Origin: Streptomyces sp. CCM_MD2014
GTDB lineage: Bacteria; Actinomycetota; Actinomycetes; Streptomycetales; Streptomycetaceae
DNA length: 64,000 bases
Direction of reading: 5' to 3'
Assembly (NCBI RefSeq): GCF_000772045.1
Contig: NZ_CP009754.1
Coordinates: 372,001-436,000, forward strand
The notes under the pieces were generated by a model. It worked only from the letters and a program-made list of their open reading frames with translations. It had not been told where the DNA came from and did not search any database. The translations under genes were made by a program, and so were the position numbers. Positions 7,958-16,475 of this stretch are shown here, in pieces (within the stretch, counting starts at the first letter, position 1; the number at the start of each line of letters is the position of its first letter).

Positions 7958-9237
7958 CAGGTCACTCCGAGCGCCGCGGCGGCCTCCGCCCCGGAGCGGC
8001 AGCCGTCCTCGTGGAACCCCCAGCCGTGGTAGGCGCCGGCGTAGGCCGTGACCGGGGTGCGCAGTTCGGGCAGACGGCGCTGGGCGGCCACCGACTCGGG
8101 CGTGTAGACGGGGTGTTCGTAGGTCATGCGGGCCAGCACCCGGCCGGGGTCGACGCGGTCCTCGCCGCCGAGCGTGACGACGTGGGTGTCTGCGGCGTCG
8201 AGGCGCTGCAGCCGGTTCATGTCGTAGCTGACCCGGACCCGGTCGGCGCCCGCGTCGCAGGCCGGCATGAGGTAGTTCCAGGAGGACCGGGCTCCGCGCG
8301 AGCGCGGCAGCAGGGCCGTGTCCGTGTGCAGCAGGGTGGCGTTGCGCAAGTACCGGAAGGCGCCGAGGACGTCCTTCTCGTCGGGCGTCGGGTCGGCCAG
8401 CAGCTCCAGTGCCTGGTCCGGGTGGACGGCGACCACGAGGTGGTCGTAGGTGTCGGTGGTGCCGTCGGCGGCGGTGACGTCCACGCCGCCCGCGTGCCGG
8501 GCCACCGAGCGGACCGGGGTGGCGGTGCGCACGTCGGGCAGCCGCTCGGCGATCCGGTCGACGTAGGAACGGGAGCCGCCGGTGACCGTGCGCCACACCG
8601 GGGAGCCGCCGACGGCGAGCATGCCGTGGTGGTGCAGGAAGCGGAACAGGTAGGCGGCCGGGTAGCGCAGGGCGGTGGCGGCGTCACAGGACCAGACGGC
8701 GGACACCACGGGTGTCATGAAGTGGGCGCGGAAGTACGGCGAGAAGTCCTCGCGGTCCAGGAACTCGCCCAGGGTCAGCGTCTGTTCGGCGGCGTTCCCG
8801 GCGAGCAGTCGGCGGGCGGCGCGGTGGAAGCGGGGCACCTGGGCGAGCATGCGCAGGTAGGGGCCGTTGAGGGCGTTGCGCGGGCGGGCGAGCAGTCCGG
8901 CGGGGCCGCGGGCGCCGGCGTACTCCAGGCCGCAGCCCTCGCACCGCACCGACATGCTCATCTCCGACTCCTGGGTGGCCACGCCGAGTTCGCCGAAGAG
9001 GCGCAGCAGGTTCGGGTAGGTGCGGCGGTTGTGCACGATGAAGCCCGAGTCGACCCGGTGAACCCGGCCGTCGGACGCCGTCAGCTCGTGGGTGTGGGCG
9101 TGCCCGCCGAGGCGGTCGTCGGCCTCGTAGAGGGTGACGCGGTGCTCGCGGCCCAGCACGTACGCGGCGGTCAGACCCGCCACTCCGCTGCCGACGACGG
9201 CGGTGCGGCGTGCGGCCTCCCCTGACGCTCGCGGCAT
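7954..9237 (-). CDS. Amine oxidase-like FAD flavoprotein (lipid-modification operon)
   Basis: A 427-residue NAD(P)-binding/FAD protein of the flavin amine oxidase superfamily. The N-terminal dinucleotide loop is VVGSGVAGLTAAYVLG, followed by YEADDRLGGHAHTH and VDSGFIVHNRRTYPNLLRLF, typical of the subgroup linked to CFA synthases (Rv0449c). The ATG at 9237 has GGAGGAGCAGGGAC before it. It is the first gene of a tightly overlapping five-gene operon ending at 3818. It probably supplies a redox step on unsaturated or cyclopropane acyl chains. The promoter 42 bp upstream matches the sigma factor promoter, linking the operon to the sigma/anti-sigma pair. Confidence 0.9.
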   Translation of the reverse strand: MPRASGEAARRTAVVGSGVAGLTAAYVLGREHRVTLYEADDRLGGHAHTHELTASDGRVHRVDSGFIVHNRRTYPNLLRLFGELGVATQESEMSMSVRCEGCGLEYAGARGPAGLLARPRNALNGPYLRMLAQVPRFHRAARRLLAGNAAEQTLTLGEFLDREDFSPYFRAHFMTPVVSAVWSCDAATALRYPAAYLFRFLHHHGMLAVGGSPVWRTVTGGSRSYVDRIAERLPDVRTATPVRSVARHAGGVDVTAADGTTDTYDHLVVAVHPDQALELLADPTPDEKDVLGAFRYLRNATLLHTDTALLPRSRGARSSWNYLMPACDAGADRVRVSYDMNRLQRLDAADTHVVTLGGEDRVDPGRVLARMTYEHPVYTPESVAAQRRLPELRTPVTAYAGAYHGWGFHEDGCRSGAEAAAALGVTW

Positions 9238-9278
9238 GTCCCTGCTCCTCCACCCCACGGTGATCAACGCTTGCGTGG

Positions 9279-9309
9279 GTAATCCGGAGCCGCGGGCCGG
9301 GCGGATTGG
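9279..9309 (-). promoter_or_regulatory. SigK-type ECF promoter of the lipid-modification operon
   Basis: On the minus strand CCAATCC (9309-9303), 15 bases, CCGGATTAC (9287-9279). Both blocks and the spacer length are identical to the promoter at 2365-2395. It ends 42 bp before the flavoprotein ATG at 9237, nearly the same distance as for the sigma factor gene. Confidence 0.75.
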
Positions 9310-9410
9310 AGCAGGTTGCGGACGGCTGGGAGGACCAACCAGTCCGGGAGCGGCGCGGCAACGGATCATCCGAGACGGGCAGGGCACGGCAGCGAGGGAA
9401 GGGGACCGAC

Positions 9411-10172
9411 ATGAGCGCTGAGGACGATCCGTCGACGGGTGGGGCGCTTCGGGTGCGGCGCCGGCCGGCGCGGCCCCGCGCGGCGGTGCTGGTGCTGCAC
9501 GGCGGCCGGGCGGAGAGCCGGGGCACCGCACGGCCCTGGCAGCTCGCGGCGCTGCGCATGCACCCGTTCCTGCGGGCACTGGAGGCGGCTACCGGTCGCG
9601 ACGACGTGTTCCTCGGCCAGGTGCGCTACCGCAGCCGCGGCTGGAACGGCGCCGCCGCGGAGCCGCTGCGGGACACCCGGCGCGCCCTCGCGGAGCTGCG
9701 CGGCCTCGTCGGTGACGTGCCGGTGGTCCTGCTCGGCCACTCCTTGGGCGGCCGGGCGGCCCTGCGCGCGGCGGACGCCGACCGGGTGCGCGGTGTCGTG
9801 GCCCTCGCGCCCTGGTGCCCGCCGGGCGAGCCCGTCGCCCAGCTGCGGGGCCGGGACGTGCTCGTCCTGCACGGCGACCGCGACCGCGTCACCGACCCCG
9901 CCGAGTCGGCGGCGTACGTCGTGCGGGCCCGCGCCGCCGGGGCCCGGGCGGGCATGCTGCTCGTGGCGAACGGCGACCACGCCATGCTCCGCCACCCCAC
10001 CCGGTGGCACCGCACCGCGACCGCGGCCGTCGGCCACCTGCTGGCCCCGGAGACGGCGCCCTGCGAGCCGTTCGTCCGGGCCCTGGCCGCGGCCGAGCCT
10101 CCGGTGCTCCGCACGGCACGGCGCACCCCGTCCGGCCCGGCACCCGGACCGGTGCGGGAGCCCGGCTGTTAG
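9411..10172 (+). CDS. Alpha/beta hydrolase
   Basis: A 253-residue serine hydrolase. The nucleophile elbow is GHSLGG (Ser near residue 114) and the acid lies in VLHGDRDRVTDP. The histidine is in VANGDHAMLRHP. An oxyanion-type VLVLHGGRAES lies near residues 27-37. The ATG at 9411 has GAAGGGGACCGAC before it. It diverges from the lipid-modification operon, so it could act in the same pathway, but its own promoter shows no clear match to the SigK-type motif. No signal peptide is seen. The substrate is unknown. Confidence 0.85.
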   Translation: MSAEDDPSTGGALRVRRRPARPRAAVLVLHGGRAESRGTARPWQLAALRMHPFLRALEAATGRDDVFLGQVRYRSRGWNGAAAEPLRDTRRALAELRGLVGDVPVVLLGHSLGGRAALRAADADRVRGVVALAPWCPPGEPVAQLRGRDVLVLHGDRDRVTDPAESAAYVVRARAAGARAGMLLVANGDHAMLRHPTRWHRTATAAVGHLLAPETAPCEPFVRALAAAEPPVLRTARRTPSGPAPGPVREPGC

Positions 10173-10212
10173 GCTGGTGGAATCGTTGATCGTGCGGTGA
10201 GGAGTGGCGGAC

Positions 10213-10242
10213 ATGGTGGGTGACGACGACATCTCCGGGTGA
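10213..10242 (+). CDS. Nine-residue leader ORF upstream of the ABC-F gene
   Basis: An ATG at 10213 preceded by GAGGAGTGGCGGAC opens a frame MVGDDDISG and stops at 10240-10242. It lies 132 bp before the ABC-F ATPase gene in the same direction. A TAGGCT -10-like hexamer lies at 10170-10175. ABC-F antibiotic-protection genes are often controlled by ribosome stalling on such leader peptides. The function here is inferred only from position and ribosome site. Confidence 0.45.
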   Translation: MVGDDDISG

Positions 10243-10374
10243 GATCCGGTTCCGGTAGGCCGCAGCGGGCGTTTGTGAGCGCCGTCGCAGTGGCCCCTTC
10301 GTCGTTCCCTTTCCCTGTCTTCCGCTCCGGGCAGAGGTCTGTCTCCTGCCCCTCATCCCCACGAGGTCGTCTCC

Positions 10375-12009
10375 ATGTCCGACGCAGTCCTGCGCTGCTC
10401 CCAGCTGTCCTTCTCCTGGCCCGACGACACCCCCGTCTTCGAGGACCTGTCGTTCACCGTGGGCGCGGGCCGTACGGGTCTCGTGGCCCCCAACGGGGCC
10501 GGCAAGTCCACCCTGCTGAAACTGATCGCCGGTGAGCTGCGGCCCACCGCGGGCTCCGTGACGGTCTCCGGCGTCCTCGGCCATCTGCCGCAGACCCTCC
10601 CCCTGACGGGCGGCCTCACCGTGGCCGAGGTCCTCGGCGTCGACGCCGTGATCCGGGCCATCGACGCCGTGGAGTCCGGTGACGTGGCCGAGGAGCACTT
10701 CACCACGATCGGCGACGACTGGGACATCGAGGAACGCACCCGTGCCCAGCTCGACCGCCTGGGCCTGGGCCATCTCGCCCTGGACCGGCGGCTGAGCACG
10801 CTGAGCGGTGGGCAGATCGTCTCCCTCGGGCTCGCCGCCCAACTGCTGAAGCGGCCCGACGTGCTCCTCCTCGACGAGCCCACCAACAACCTCGACGCGG
10901 ACGCCCGCGGCAGGCTCCAGGACGTGCTCACGGACTACAACGGCTGCCTGCTGCTGGTCAGCCACGACCGCGAGCTGCTCGACCGCATGGAGCGCATCGC
11001 CGAACTGGACCGTGGCGAACTGCGCTTCCACGGCGGAAACTTCACCGCGTACGAGGAGGCGGTCCGTGCCGAGCAGGAGGTCGCCGAGAAGAACGTCCGC
11101 AACGCCGAGCAGGAGCTGAAGCGGGAGAAGCGGGAACTGCAGCAGGCCCGGGAGCGTGCCGACCGCCGCGCGAGCAACGCCGCCCGCAACCTCAAGAACG
11201 CCGGGCTGCCCCGCATCTTCGCGGGCAACATGAAGCGCGGGGCCCAGGAGTCCGCGGGACGGGCGGGTCAGACCCACGCCAACCGGGTGGGCGAGGCGAA
11301 GGCACGGCTGGACGAGGCGGAGCGTTCGCTGCGGGAGGAACAGCGCATCGCGCTGGACCTGCCGGAGACCGACGTCCCCGCAGGACGCACCCTGTTCCTC
11401 GGTGAGCGGCTCCGGATCCGGCTCGGCGAGCGGGAGGTGTTCGCCGGAGCGGGCGTCGACCTGACGGTCCGGGGGCCCGAGCGGATCGCGCTGACCGGGG
11501 CCAACGGCGCGGGCAAGAGCACGCTGCTGCGACTCCTGAACGGTGACCTGGATCCGGAGAGCGGCGACATCCGGCGCGCCGACGGGCGCGTCGCCTACCT
11601 CTCGCAGCGGCTCGACCTGCTGGACGAGGAGCGCACCGTCGCCGAGAACTTCGCCGCGTACGCCCCGCACCGGCCGGAGGCCGAGCGGATGAACCTCCTC
11701 GCGCGCTTCCTCTTCCGGGGTGCCCGAGCCCATCTGCCCGTCGGCCTGCTCTCGGGCGGCGAGCGGCTGCGGGCCACGCTGGCCTGTGTGCTGTGCGCGG
11801 AGCCGGCCCCGCACCTGCTGCTCCTGGACGAGCCGACGAACAACCTCGACCTGGTCGGCGTGGGCCAGCTGGAGAGCGCCCTGAACTCCTACCGGGGTGC
11901 GTTCGTGGTCGTCAGTCACGACCGGCGGTTCCTGCGCGAGATCGGCGTCGACCGCTGGCTGCGGCTGGCCGACGGCGAGCTGGCGGAGACGGGGGCACCC
12001 GAGGAGTAG
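10375..12009 (+). CDS. ABC-F family ATPase (ribosome-associated, possible antibiotic protection)
   Basis: A 544-residue protein with two ABC ATPase domains and no membrane segments. Domain 1 has [28 protein letters not shown] and [12 protein letters not shown]. Domain 2 has [26 protein letters not shown] and [12 protein letters not shown]. The charged helical linker (about residues 215-310) reads [35 protein letters not shown]. This is the ABC-F layout of ribosome-binding proteins that dislodge antibiotics or aid translation. The ATG at 10375 has CGAGG upstream. A leader ORF and GC-rich hairpins precede it. The drug class cannot be predicted. Confidence 0.92.
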   Translation: MSDAVLRCSQLSFSWPDDTPVFEDLSFTVGAGRTGLVAPNGAGKSTLLKLIAGELRPTAGSVTVSGVLGHLPQTLPLTGGLTVAEVLGVDAVIRAIDAVESGDVAEEHFTTIGDDWDIEERTRAQLDRLGLGHLALDRRLSTLSGGQIVSLGLAAQLLKRPDVLLLDEPTNNLDADARGRLQDVLTDYNGCLLLVSHDRELLDRMERIAELDRGELRFHGGNFTAYEEAVRAEQEVAEKNVRNAEQELKREKRELQQARERADRRASNAARNLKNAGLPRIFAGNMKRGAQESAGRAGQTHANRVGEAKARLDEAERSLREEQRIALDLPETDVPAGRTLFLGERLRIRLGEREVFAGAGVDLTVRGPERIALTGANGAGKSTLLRLLNGDLDPESGDIRRADGRVAYLSQRLDLLDEERTVAENFAAYAPHRPEAERMNLLARFLFRGARAHLPVGLLSGGERLRATLACVLCAEPAPHLLLLDEPTNNLDLVGVGQLESALNSYRGAFVVVSHDRRFLREIGVDRWLRLADGELAETGAPEE

Positions 12010-12093
12010 GGGGGGGCGTCGGCGGGGATGCGGCCTCGCGGGCGCCATCGTGTCCGTTTGCGGTCGGGGGGTGCCGGGCGGCAGGCTGCCGGT

Positions 12094-12549
12094 GTGGCCA
12101 CTTTGCTGATCGTGCATCACACGCCGTCGCCGAACTGTCAGGCGATGCTGGAATCCGTCGTGTCCGGGGCGACCGCGCCCGAGATCGAAGGGGTGCGGGT
12201 GGTCCGGCGGGCGGCCCTGGCGGCCACGGCCGTCGACGTGCTGGAGGCGGACGGTTTCCTGCTGGGCACCCCGGCCAACCTGGGCTACATGTCGGGTGCG
12301 CTCAAGCACTTCTTCGACCAGGTCTACTACCCCTGCCTGGACGAGACGCGTGGCCGCCCGTTCGGTTACTGGGTGCACGGGGGCAGCGACACCACGGGCG
12401 CGGTGCGCGGCATCGAGTCGGTCACGACCGGTCTCGGCTGGCAGCGTGCGGCCCCCGCGGTGAGCGTGGCCGGTGAGCCCGGCAAGGCCGACCTGGAGGC
12501 CTGCTGGGAGCTGGGGGCCACGCTCGCCGCCGGTCTGATGGACGACTGA
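12094..12549 (+). CDS. Flavodoxin-like NAD(P)H-dependent oxidoreductase
   Basis: A 151-residue protein with a flavodoxin-type fold: N-terminal LLIVHHTPSPNCQAM (FMN phosphate loop position), a central GFLLGTPANLGYMSGALKHFFDQVYYP and WVHGGSDTTGA. It resembles WrbA/NADPH-dependent FMN reductase relatives used in quinone or nitro reduction. I chose the GTG at 12094 because homologous sequence begins there, although the frame stays open to 12028. It stands alone downstream of the ABC-F gene. The physiological substrate is unknown. Confidence 0.85.
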   Translation: MATLLIVHHTPSPNCQAMLESVVSGATAPEIEGVRVVRRAALAATAVDVLEADGFLLGTPANLGYMSGALKHFFDQVYYPCLDETRGRPFGYWVHGGSDTTGAVRGIESVTTGLGWQRAAPAVSVAGEPGKADLEACWELGATLAAGLMDD

Positions 12550-12635
12550 GCCCGCCGGGGCGGCCGCTCGCAGCCGCTCCCAGGAGCTGTTCGGGCGATC
12601 GTGCGTGTTCCGGCCCGGGCGGCACGGCCCCCTCG

Positions 12636-12998
12636 CTATCGCGCGCCGCTGGCACCGGTCAGGCGGGATGCGTGGCCGGCGGGACCGTGTGCGCGGTCGG
12701 TCTCGTCCTGTACGAGCAGGGAGAGGAGCGAGGCCACGGTCAGGCCCGCCTCCGCGGGGTGGCGCAGGACCTTGTCCGGCTGGATGCGGTAGGTGTTGGT
12801 ACGTCCGTCACGGGTGTGCGAGAGGTACTCGTCCTGCTCCAGGTCGGAAATGATCCGCTGGACCGCGCGCTCGGTGAGCCGGCAGCGGGCGGCGATGTCA
12901 CGGATCCGGACGTTCGGATTGTCGGCGATGGCGGCCAGCACGCGCGCGTGGTTGGTGACGAACGTCCATCCGGTGTGAGATCCAGGCACTTCTACCAT
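12636..12998 (-). CDS. Winged-helix transcriptional regulator (copy A of inverted cassette)
   Basis: A 120-residue small DNA-binding protein. A winged-helix fold covers about residues 12-80 (TNHARVLAAIADNPNVRIRDIAARCRLTERAVQRIISDLEQDEYLSHTRDGRTNTYRI), like MarR/ArsR-type regulators. By eye the first 100 residues are about 91% identical to the product of 17538-17897. The ATG at 12998 follows a TAGAAT -10-like hexamer so closely that the mRNA could be leaderless; another ATG lies at 13007. It diverges from a STAS protein gene, the same arrangement as copy B. It probably represses the shared intergenic promoters. Confidence 0.85.
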   Translation of the reverse strand: MVEVPGSHTGWTFVTNHARVLAAIADNPNVRIRDIAARCRLTERAVQRIISDLEQDEYLSHTRDGRTNTYRIQPDKVLRHPAEAGLTVASLLSLLVQDETDRAHGPAGHASRLTGASGAR

Positions 12999-13021
12999 GC
13001 ACGGCATTCTAGGGACCCCCT

Positions 13022-13059
13022 TTGCGCGACACACGATGCATGACATACTTTTCGCGCAA
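13022..13059 (+). promoter_or_regulatory. STAS promoter A within inverted repeat TTGCGCGA/TCGCGCAA
   Basis: TTGCGC (13022-13027), 16 bases, CATACT (13044-13049) forms a -35/-10 pair for the STAS gene at 13102. It is bracketed by the 8-bp inverted repeat TTGCGCGA (13022-13029) and TCGCGCAA (13052-13059). A 20-base core (ATGCATGACATACTTTTCGC) recurs in promoter B at 17334-17353, opposite strand. Confidence 0.65.
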
Positions 13060-13101
13060 CAGGCGACATGATTCGTTCGGGAGCCAGAGGAGGGGCCTGA
13101 G

Positions 13102-13485
13102 GTGTCTGTGGACACAGCGGTGGCGAGGGACCCGATGAGCGTCGGCGGGAGCCGAGTGCAGGTCCTGGACGAGGCCACGGTGGTGCAGTACGAACGGTGC
13201 GGCGCGTGGGTGGTCAGCCCGCGAGGCCCTTACGACATGTCCACGATCACGCAGCTGGCGGACGCGCTGGACACTGCGGCCAAGGAGCATCCGAAGGTGG
13301 TCCTCGACGCCTCCGGCATCACCTTCGCGGACTCGGCGCTGCTGAACCTGCTGATCCTCACCCACCAGGCAGCCGAGTTCCGCGTGGCCGCACCCCCGCG
13401 GCAACTGAGGAGGCTGCTGCAGCTCACCGCGGTCGACACCGTCCTGAAGATAAGGGAAACGGTGGACGATGCCGCTGCCTGCTAG
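13102..13485 (+). CDS. STAS-domain protein, anti-sigma factor antagonist (copy A)
   Basis: A 127-residue STAS protein. The core GAWVVSPRGPYDMSTITQL to VVLDASGITFADSALLNLLILTHQA includes the conserved serine in ADSALL that RsbW-type kinases phosphorylate. The GTG at 13102 has a GAGGAGGGG ribosome site. Copy B (16903-17286) has exactly the same length and strong similarity, especially across FADSxLLNLLILTHQA. It should bind and neutralise an anti-sigma kinase. It is transcribed divergently from winged-helix regulator A, which may set its level. Confidence 0.88.
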   Translation: MSVDTAVARDPMSVGGSRVQVLDEATVVQYERCGAWVVSPRGPYDMSTITQLADALDTAAKEHPKVVLDASGITFADSALLNLLILTHQAAEFRVAAPPRQLRRLLQLTAVDTVLKIRETVDDAAAC

Positions 13486-13919
13486 GGACGTCCCGCGCCC
13501 ACCACGGCGTGGCTGGACATCGTCGTGATCCTTCCAGCAGAGAAGAAGCATGCTCCGCCTCACCGAGGACGCGATCTTCGACGGCTCCGGTGAAGCTGTT
13601 CGTGACGATCGGGGCACGTAACCGTTCCCCGTCGCCCGCCGCAACGGCACCGTCGACCTGCTCGTCGCCGCTGGTGCGCGGGAAGATCGCCCGCATCTCC
13701 TGGGTGGTTGCCGCCCTGCTGACGGCGTTCGGCACGTTCCCCCCGGCCGCCGTCGCGATCCTCGTGCCGACCGGCGGGGTGCCCTTGGTGGTCCTGCCCT
13801 GGTCGTGGCGCACAGAGCGGCAGCGCAACACCTGTCCGGCCGGTCGCGGCGGGGCGCCCCATAGCGACAGTCGGCGAGCCGGGACCGGCCTGCCTCAGCG
13901 CCGGCCTGCGGTGTTCGTG
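13486..13919. other. Stretch without a recognisable gene
   Basis: No frame combines good third-position GC bias, a ribosome site and recognisable sequence. A hydrophobic run around 13690-13790 on the plus strand (ISWVVAALLTAFGTFPPAAVAIL) could be a remnant of a membrane protein but has no supported start or stop. The area looks eroded compared with the rest of the window. Confidence 0.5.
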
Positions 13920-14190
13920 TCAGCTCTCCTCGGCATCGGAGCCGGCTGTGGAACGAGCGCTTGGGGTTCGGACGGTCAAGCGCTTCGCGGGCCTTGCCGT
14001 GGGAGTCGGGATGCCTGTACTCCAAGGCTCGCCGATAGGCCCCTTGGGCGCTCTTTCGATCCCCCATCCGCTCCAGCAGCCGTCCCAGGCTGACCGCTGC
14101 GATAGGCGCACATTCCGGGTCGCCCCGTTTCAGGGCCTCTTGACAGGCAGCACGAGCTCCCTCCGGATCACCCCGCTCCCCCAGCACACC
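13920..14190 (-). pseudogene. Remnant of a tetratricopeptide-repeat protein
   Basis: On the minus strand, 14187 down to about 13975 encodes LGERGDPEGARAACQEALKR, then IAAVSLGRLLERMGDRKSA and YRRALEYRHPDSHGKAREAL. These are two to three degenerate TPR units of the type common in long Streptomyces TPR proteins (GDVEGARAAYQRAIDSGHPE). No proper N-terminus exists. After about residue 70 the repeat pattern stops, and the likely original end (SDAEES, stop at 13920) is in another frame. I read this as a truncated, frameshifted relic. Confidence 0.55.
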
Positions 14191-14645
14191 GGACGCGTCG
14201 GACTGTGACGGCCCCGGCCCGGTCCCGCCCCCTCCGCCCGACTGACGGCGGCCTTCACGACACGGCGCGTACCGCGTACGCCCTGCGCGCGGCCGTGAGA
14301 ACGGTCCGCGACAGGCTGCCGCGTACCCCTTGCGTGGGGGCGGCCTACCTCCATGTCGGGGCGTGAAGACGACGGTTGAGCCAGACTGAGCGGGCAGAGA
14401 CCGCGGAGAAAGCCGGGTTGCGTCCTGCGTGTACTGATCGACGCAGTCCTCTGGTCCTCCAGAGGGCGGCGGTGCTCGGCGCCTGGTCCTGCTCCTCGTG
14501 GGGCGTTTCGCGTGCGCGCCGAAATCCGTCGACAGGTACGTGCGCGACGGAGAGAATCCGGGACCATGGTCTTCGTCATCGGGTCCGTGCCTCGAGGGCT
14601 CACCGCGCCTCGCGCGGATCTGGCGGCAAACCGGTGAGGAGTGCT
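14191..14645. other. Intergenic stretch, no supported gene
   Basis: Between the TPR remnant and the double P-loop gene I find no open frame with a ribosome site and coding bias. The stretch includes the probable promoter of the P-loop gene, but I cannot pick -35/-10 elements with confidence. Confidence 0.45.
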
Positions 14646-15839
14646 GTGTTCCCCGTGTTGTGGCTCTGCGGCCCGCCAGGAGTCGGTAAGACCACGGTCG
14701 CCTGGGAAATGTACTCGCGCCTCGTGCGGGCCGGGATCGCGAGCGGCTTCGTCGACATCGACCAGTTGGGGATCTGCTACCCGGAGCCTGTGGGAGATCC
14801 AGGGCGGCACCGTATGAAGGCGCACAACGTCGATGCGGTGGTGGCCGGTTTCCGGGCGGCCGGAGCGCGGTGTCTCATCGTCTCGGGTGTCGTCGATGCC
14901 GCCCGTGGAGTGCACGTCGATCTGATGCGGCAGGCCGCGGTGACGGTCTGCCTCCTGCGCGCCGACCGGGAGGTGCTTCGGCAGCGGTTCACCGGTCGCG
15001 GGGGACCTGCCGGGTTGGTCGAGGAGCTGCTGCGGGAAGCCGACGCCCTGGACGCCGCCACCTTCGCGGACACCTGTGTCGACACGAGCGATCTGCCGGT
15101 GAATGAGGTGGCGCGGCATGTCGAGGAGCGAACCGGCGGATGGCCCGCCTCGGCTCTGGGCCGGTCGTGCGACGTGGCCGAGCCGTCCGTGGTCACCGCT
15201 GCGGGCGGGAACTCGGCCTTGTCACAGACGGAGCCTTCCGCCGAACTTCCGGTTCTGTGGCTGTGCGGCGTGACCGGCGTCGGCAAGTCGACGGTCGGCT
15301 TCCAGGTCTACCAGAGGGTCCTGGGCACTGGTGCCACCGCCGCGTATCTCGATCTCGACCAGCTCGGCTTCTGCCGCCCGGCTCCGGACGATCCCGGCAA
15401 TCACCGGGTCAAGGCCCGCAATCTGGCTGCGGTGTGGCGGTCTTATCGTGCCGCCGGGGCCCGGTGCCTGATCATGTCCGGTCCCGTCGAGGACGAGGCC
15501 ACGGTCAAGGCGTACACCGACGCGATTCCTGCTGCCGAGCTCACGCTGTGTCGTCTGCACGCCGGACGGCAGCACTTGACGGAACGCATCATGTCCCGCG
15601 GGCAGGGCGGCAGTTGGCCTCAACCGGGCGACCCGTTGCGCGGGCAGTCCGTCTCGTTCCTGCTCCGCGTCGCCGACCAGGCGGTGACATCGGCAGCCGT
15701 CCTGGAAGATGCCGGGATCGGTGATCTGCGCATCGACACCGACGGACGTACCGTCGAGCAGGTGGCCGACGCGATCACCGTCGATGCCGCGTCCTCGCTG
15801 TGCCGGGTCGGCGCATCGGACACCTCGTCGGGAGGCTAA
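14646..15839 (+). CDS. Double P-loop NTPase/kinase-like protein
   Basis: A 397-residue cytoplasmic protein built from two homologous AAA_33/kinase-type domains. Domain 1 begins VLWLCGPPGVGKTTVAWEMYSRL (about residue 4) and domain 2 VLWLCGVTGVGKSTVGFQVYQRV (about residue 202). After each Walker A comes a paired FVDIDQLGICYPEP / YLDLDQLGFCRPAP, a HRxKAxN motif and ARCLIVSG / ARCLIMSG. The GTG at 14646 has GAGGAG at 14635-14640. It has the internal duplication but no third domain, so the substrate is unclear (a small-molecule kinase or NTP-binding regulator). It lies between the two inverted winged-helix/STAS pairs. Confidence 0.8.
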   Translation: MFPVLWLCGPPGVGKTTVAWEMYSRLVRAGIASGFVDIDQLGICYPEPVGDPGRHRMKAHNVDAVVAGFRAAGARCLIVSGVVDAARGVHVDLMRQAAVTVCLLRADREVLRQRFTGRGGPAGLVEELLREADALDAATFADTCVDTSDLPVNEVARHVEERTGGWPASALGRSCDVAEPSVVTAAGGNSALSQTEPSAELPVLWLCGVTGVGKSTVGFQVYQRVLGTGATAAYLDLDQLGFCRPAPDDPGNHRVKARNLAAVWRSYRAAGARCLIMSGPVEDEATVKAYTDAIPAAELTLCRLHAGRQHLTERIMSRGQGGSWPQPGDPLRGQSVSFLLRVADQAVTSAAVLEDAGIGDLRIDTDGRTVEQVADAITVDAASSLCRVGASDTSSGG

Positions 15840-16475
15840 CCCGGACAGGCCCGGGCGATCCTGCCAGGCCCCGCCATCGGGTGTGGCACGGTGTCGTGCC
15901 CGCCCATCGCTCGCATCCAGCTCCTCGCCGCCCCGCTGCTGGCGCCCGTGCTGGAGGTCTCCGGTCCCGCCGACCTCACCCCGGCTCAGGGGGCGTGCGT
16001 CGTGGGACTCGCCTCGGGCGACGATGTCGGCACATCCGGCGCGCCGGGCGGGTACTCACACGGCCCTCCGGCTCGGTCGGCGACCGCCGCGCCGACGGCG
16101 CGCTCCGGTGACGTACTCGGACCGGCCCCGCGCTTCTTCGGTGACGGTCTGCTCATCGGGGCCCCAGTCGGGGGCCAGGAAGAGGTTCCGCCACTGTGGT
16201 GCCGGGATGCCGGGGTCCGGCCTGCTGCTCGCCTCGGTACGCCGCCGAAGCCGGGTGTCGCCCATGTCTGTCTCACTTCCTCATGTGCTCGGGTCGCCGC
16301 CGCTCCGGCACCGTCTGCGACTCGCCGTCACCTACGGGGCACTCGCCCACGGCCCGTCGGACCGCGGCCCGGCCGGTTTCTGACGCTCACCCGACTGGGA
16401 TTGACGTGGTGCCATCGCCCAGTCACTCGGCTGCGTCGCCGGGGGCGGTGGGAGAGCCGGGTGGCCGTCACCGGC
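15840..16475. other. Low-information stretch between kinase-like and DUF5133 genes
   Basis: About 635 bp with no well-supported gene. One minus-strand frame (16056-16265) is listed separately as a weak candidate. Other open frames here look like shadows with low-complexity Arg/Pro/Ala translations. Some of this may be decayed coding sequence, in keeping with the nearby TPR remnant. Confidence 0.45.
16056..16265 (-). CDS. Weak candidate small protein (69 residues)
   Basis: ATG at 16265, stop at 16056. The middle of the translation (PDPGIPAPQWRNLFLAPDWG) is compositionally more protein-like than its surroundings. The ends are Arg-rich. The only upstream ribosome-like sequence is GAGGAAGTGAG, rather distant from the ATG. 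I recognise no family. It could be a real small protein, a truncated remnant or chance. Confidence 0.3.
   Translation of the reverse strand: MGDTRLRRRTEASSRPDPGIPAPQWRNLFLAPDWGPDEQTVTEEARGRSEYVTGARRRRGGRRPSRRAV

Noticed and set aside
9333..9375. SigK-type promoter for the divergent hydrolase
   Set aside because: CCAACC and CGGATC are present but about 21 bases apart, not 15, and neither block matches exactly.
13009..14187. A 394-codon minus-strand frame reading as one protein
   Set aside because: Only its first 70 codons look like protein (TPR). The rest runs antisense through the STAS gene and is Arg/Cys-rich noise.
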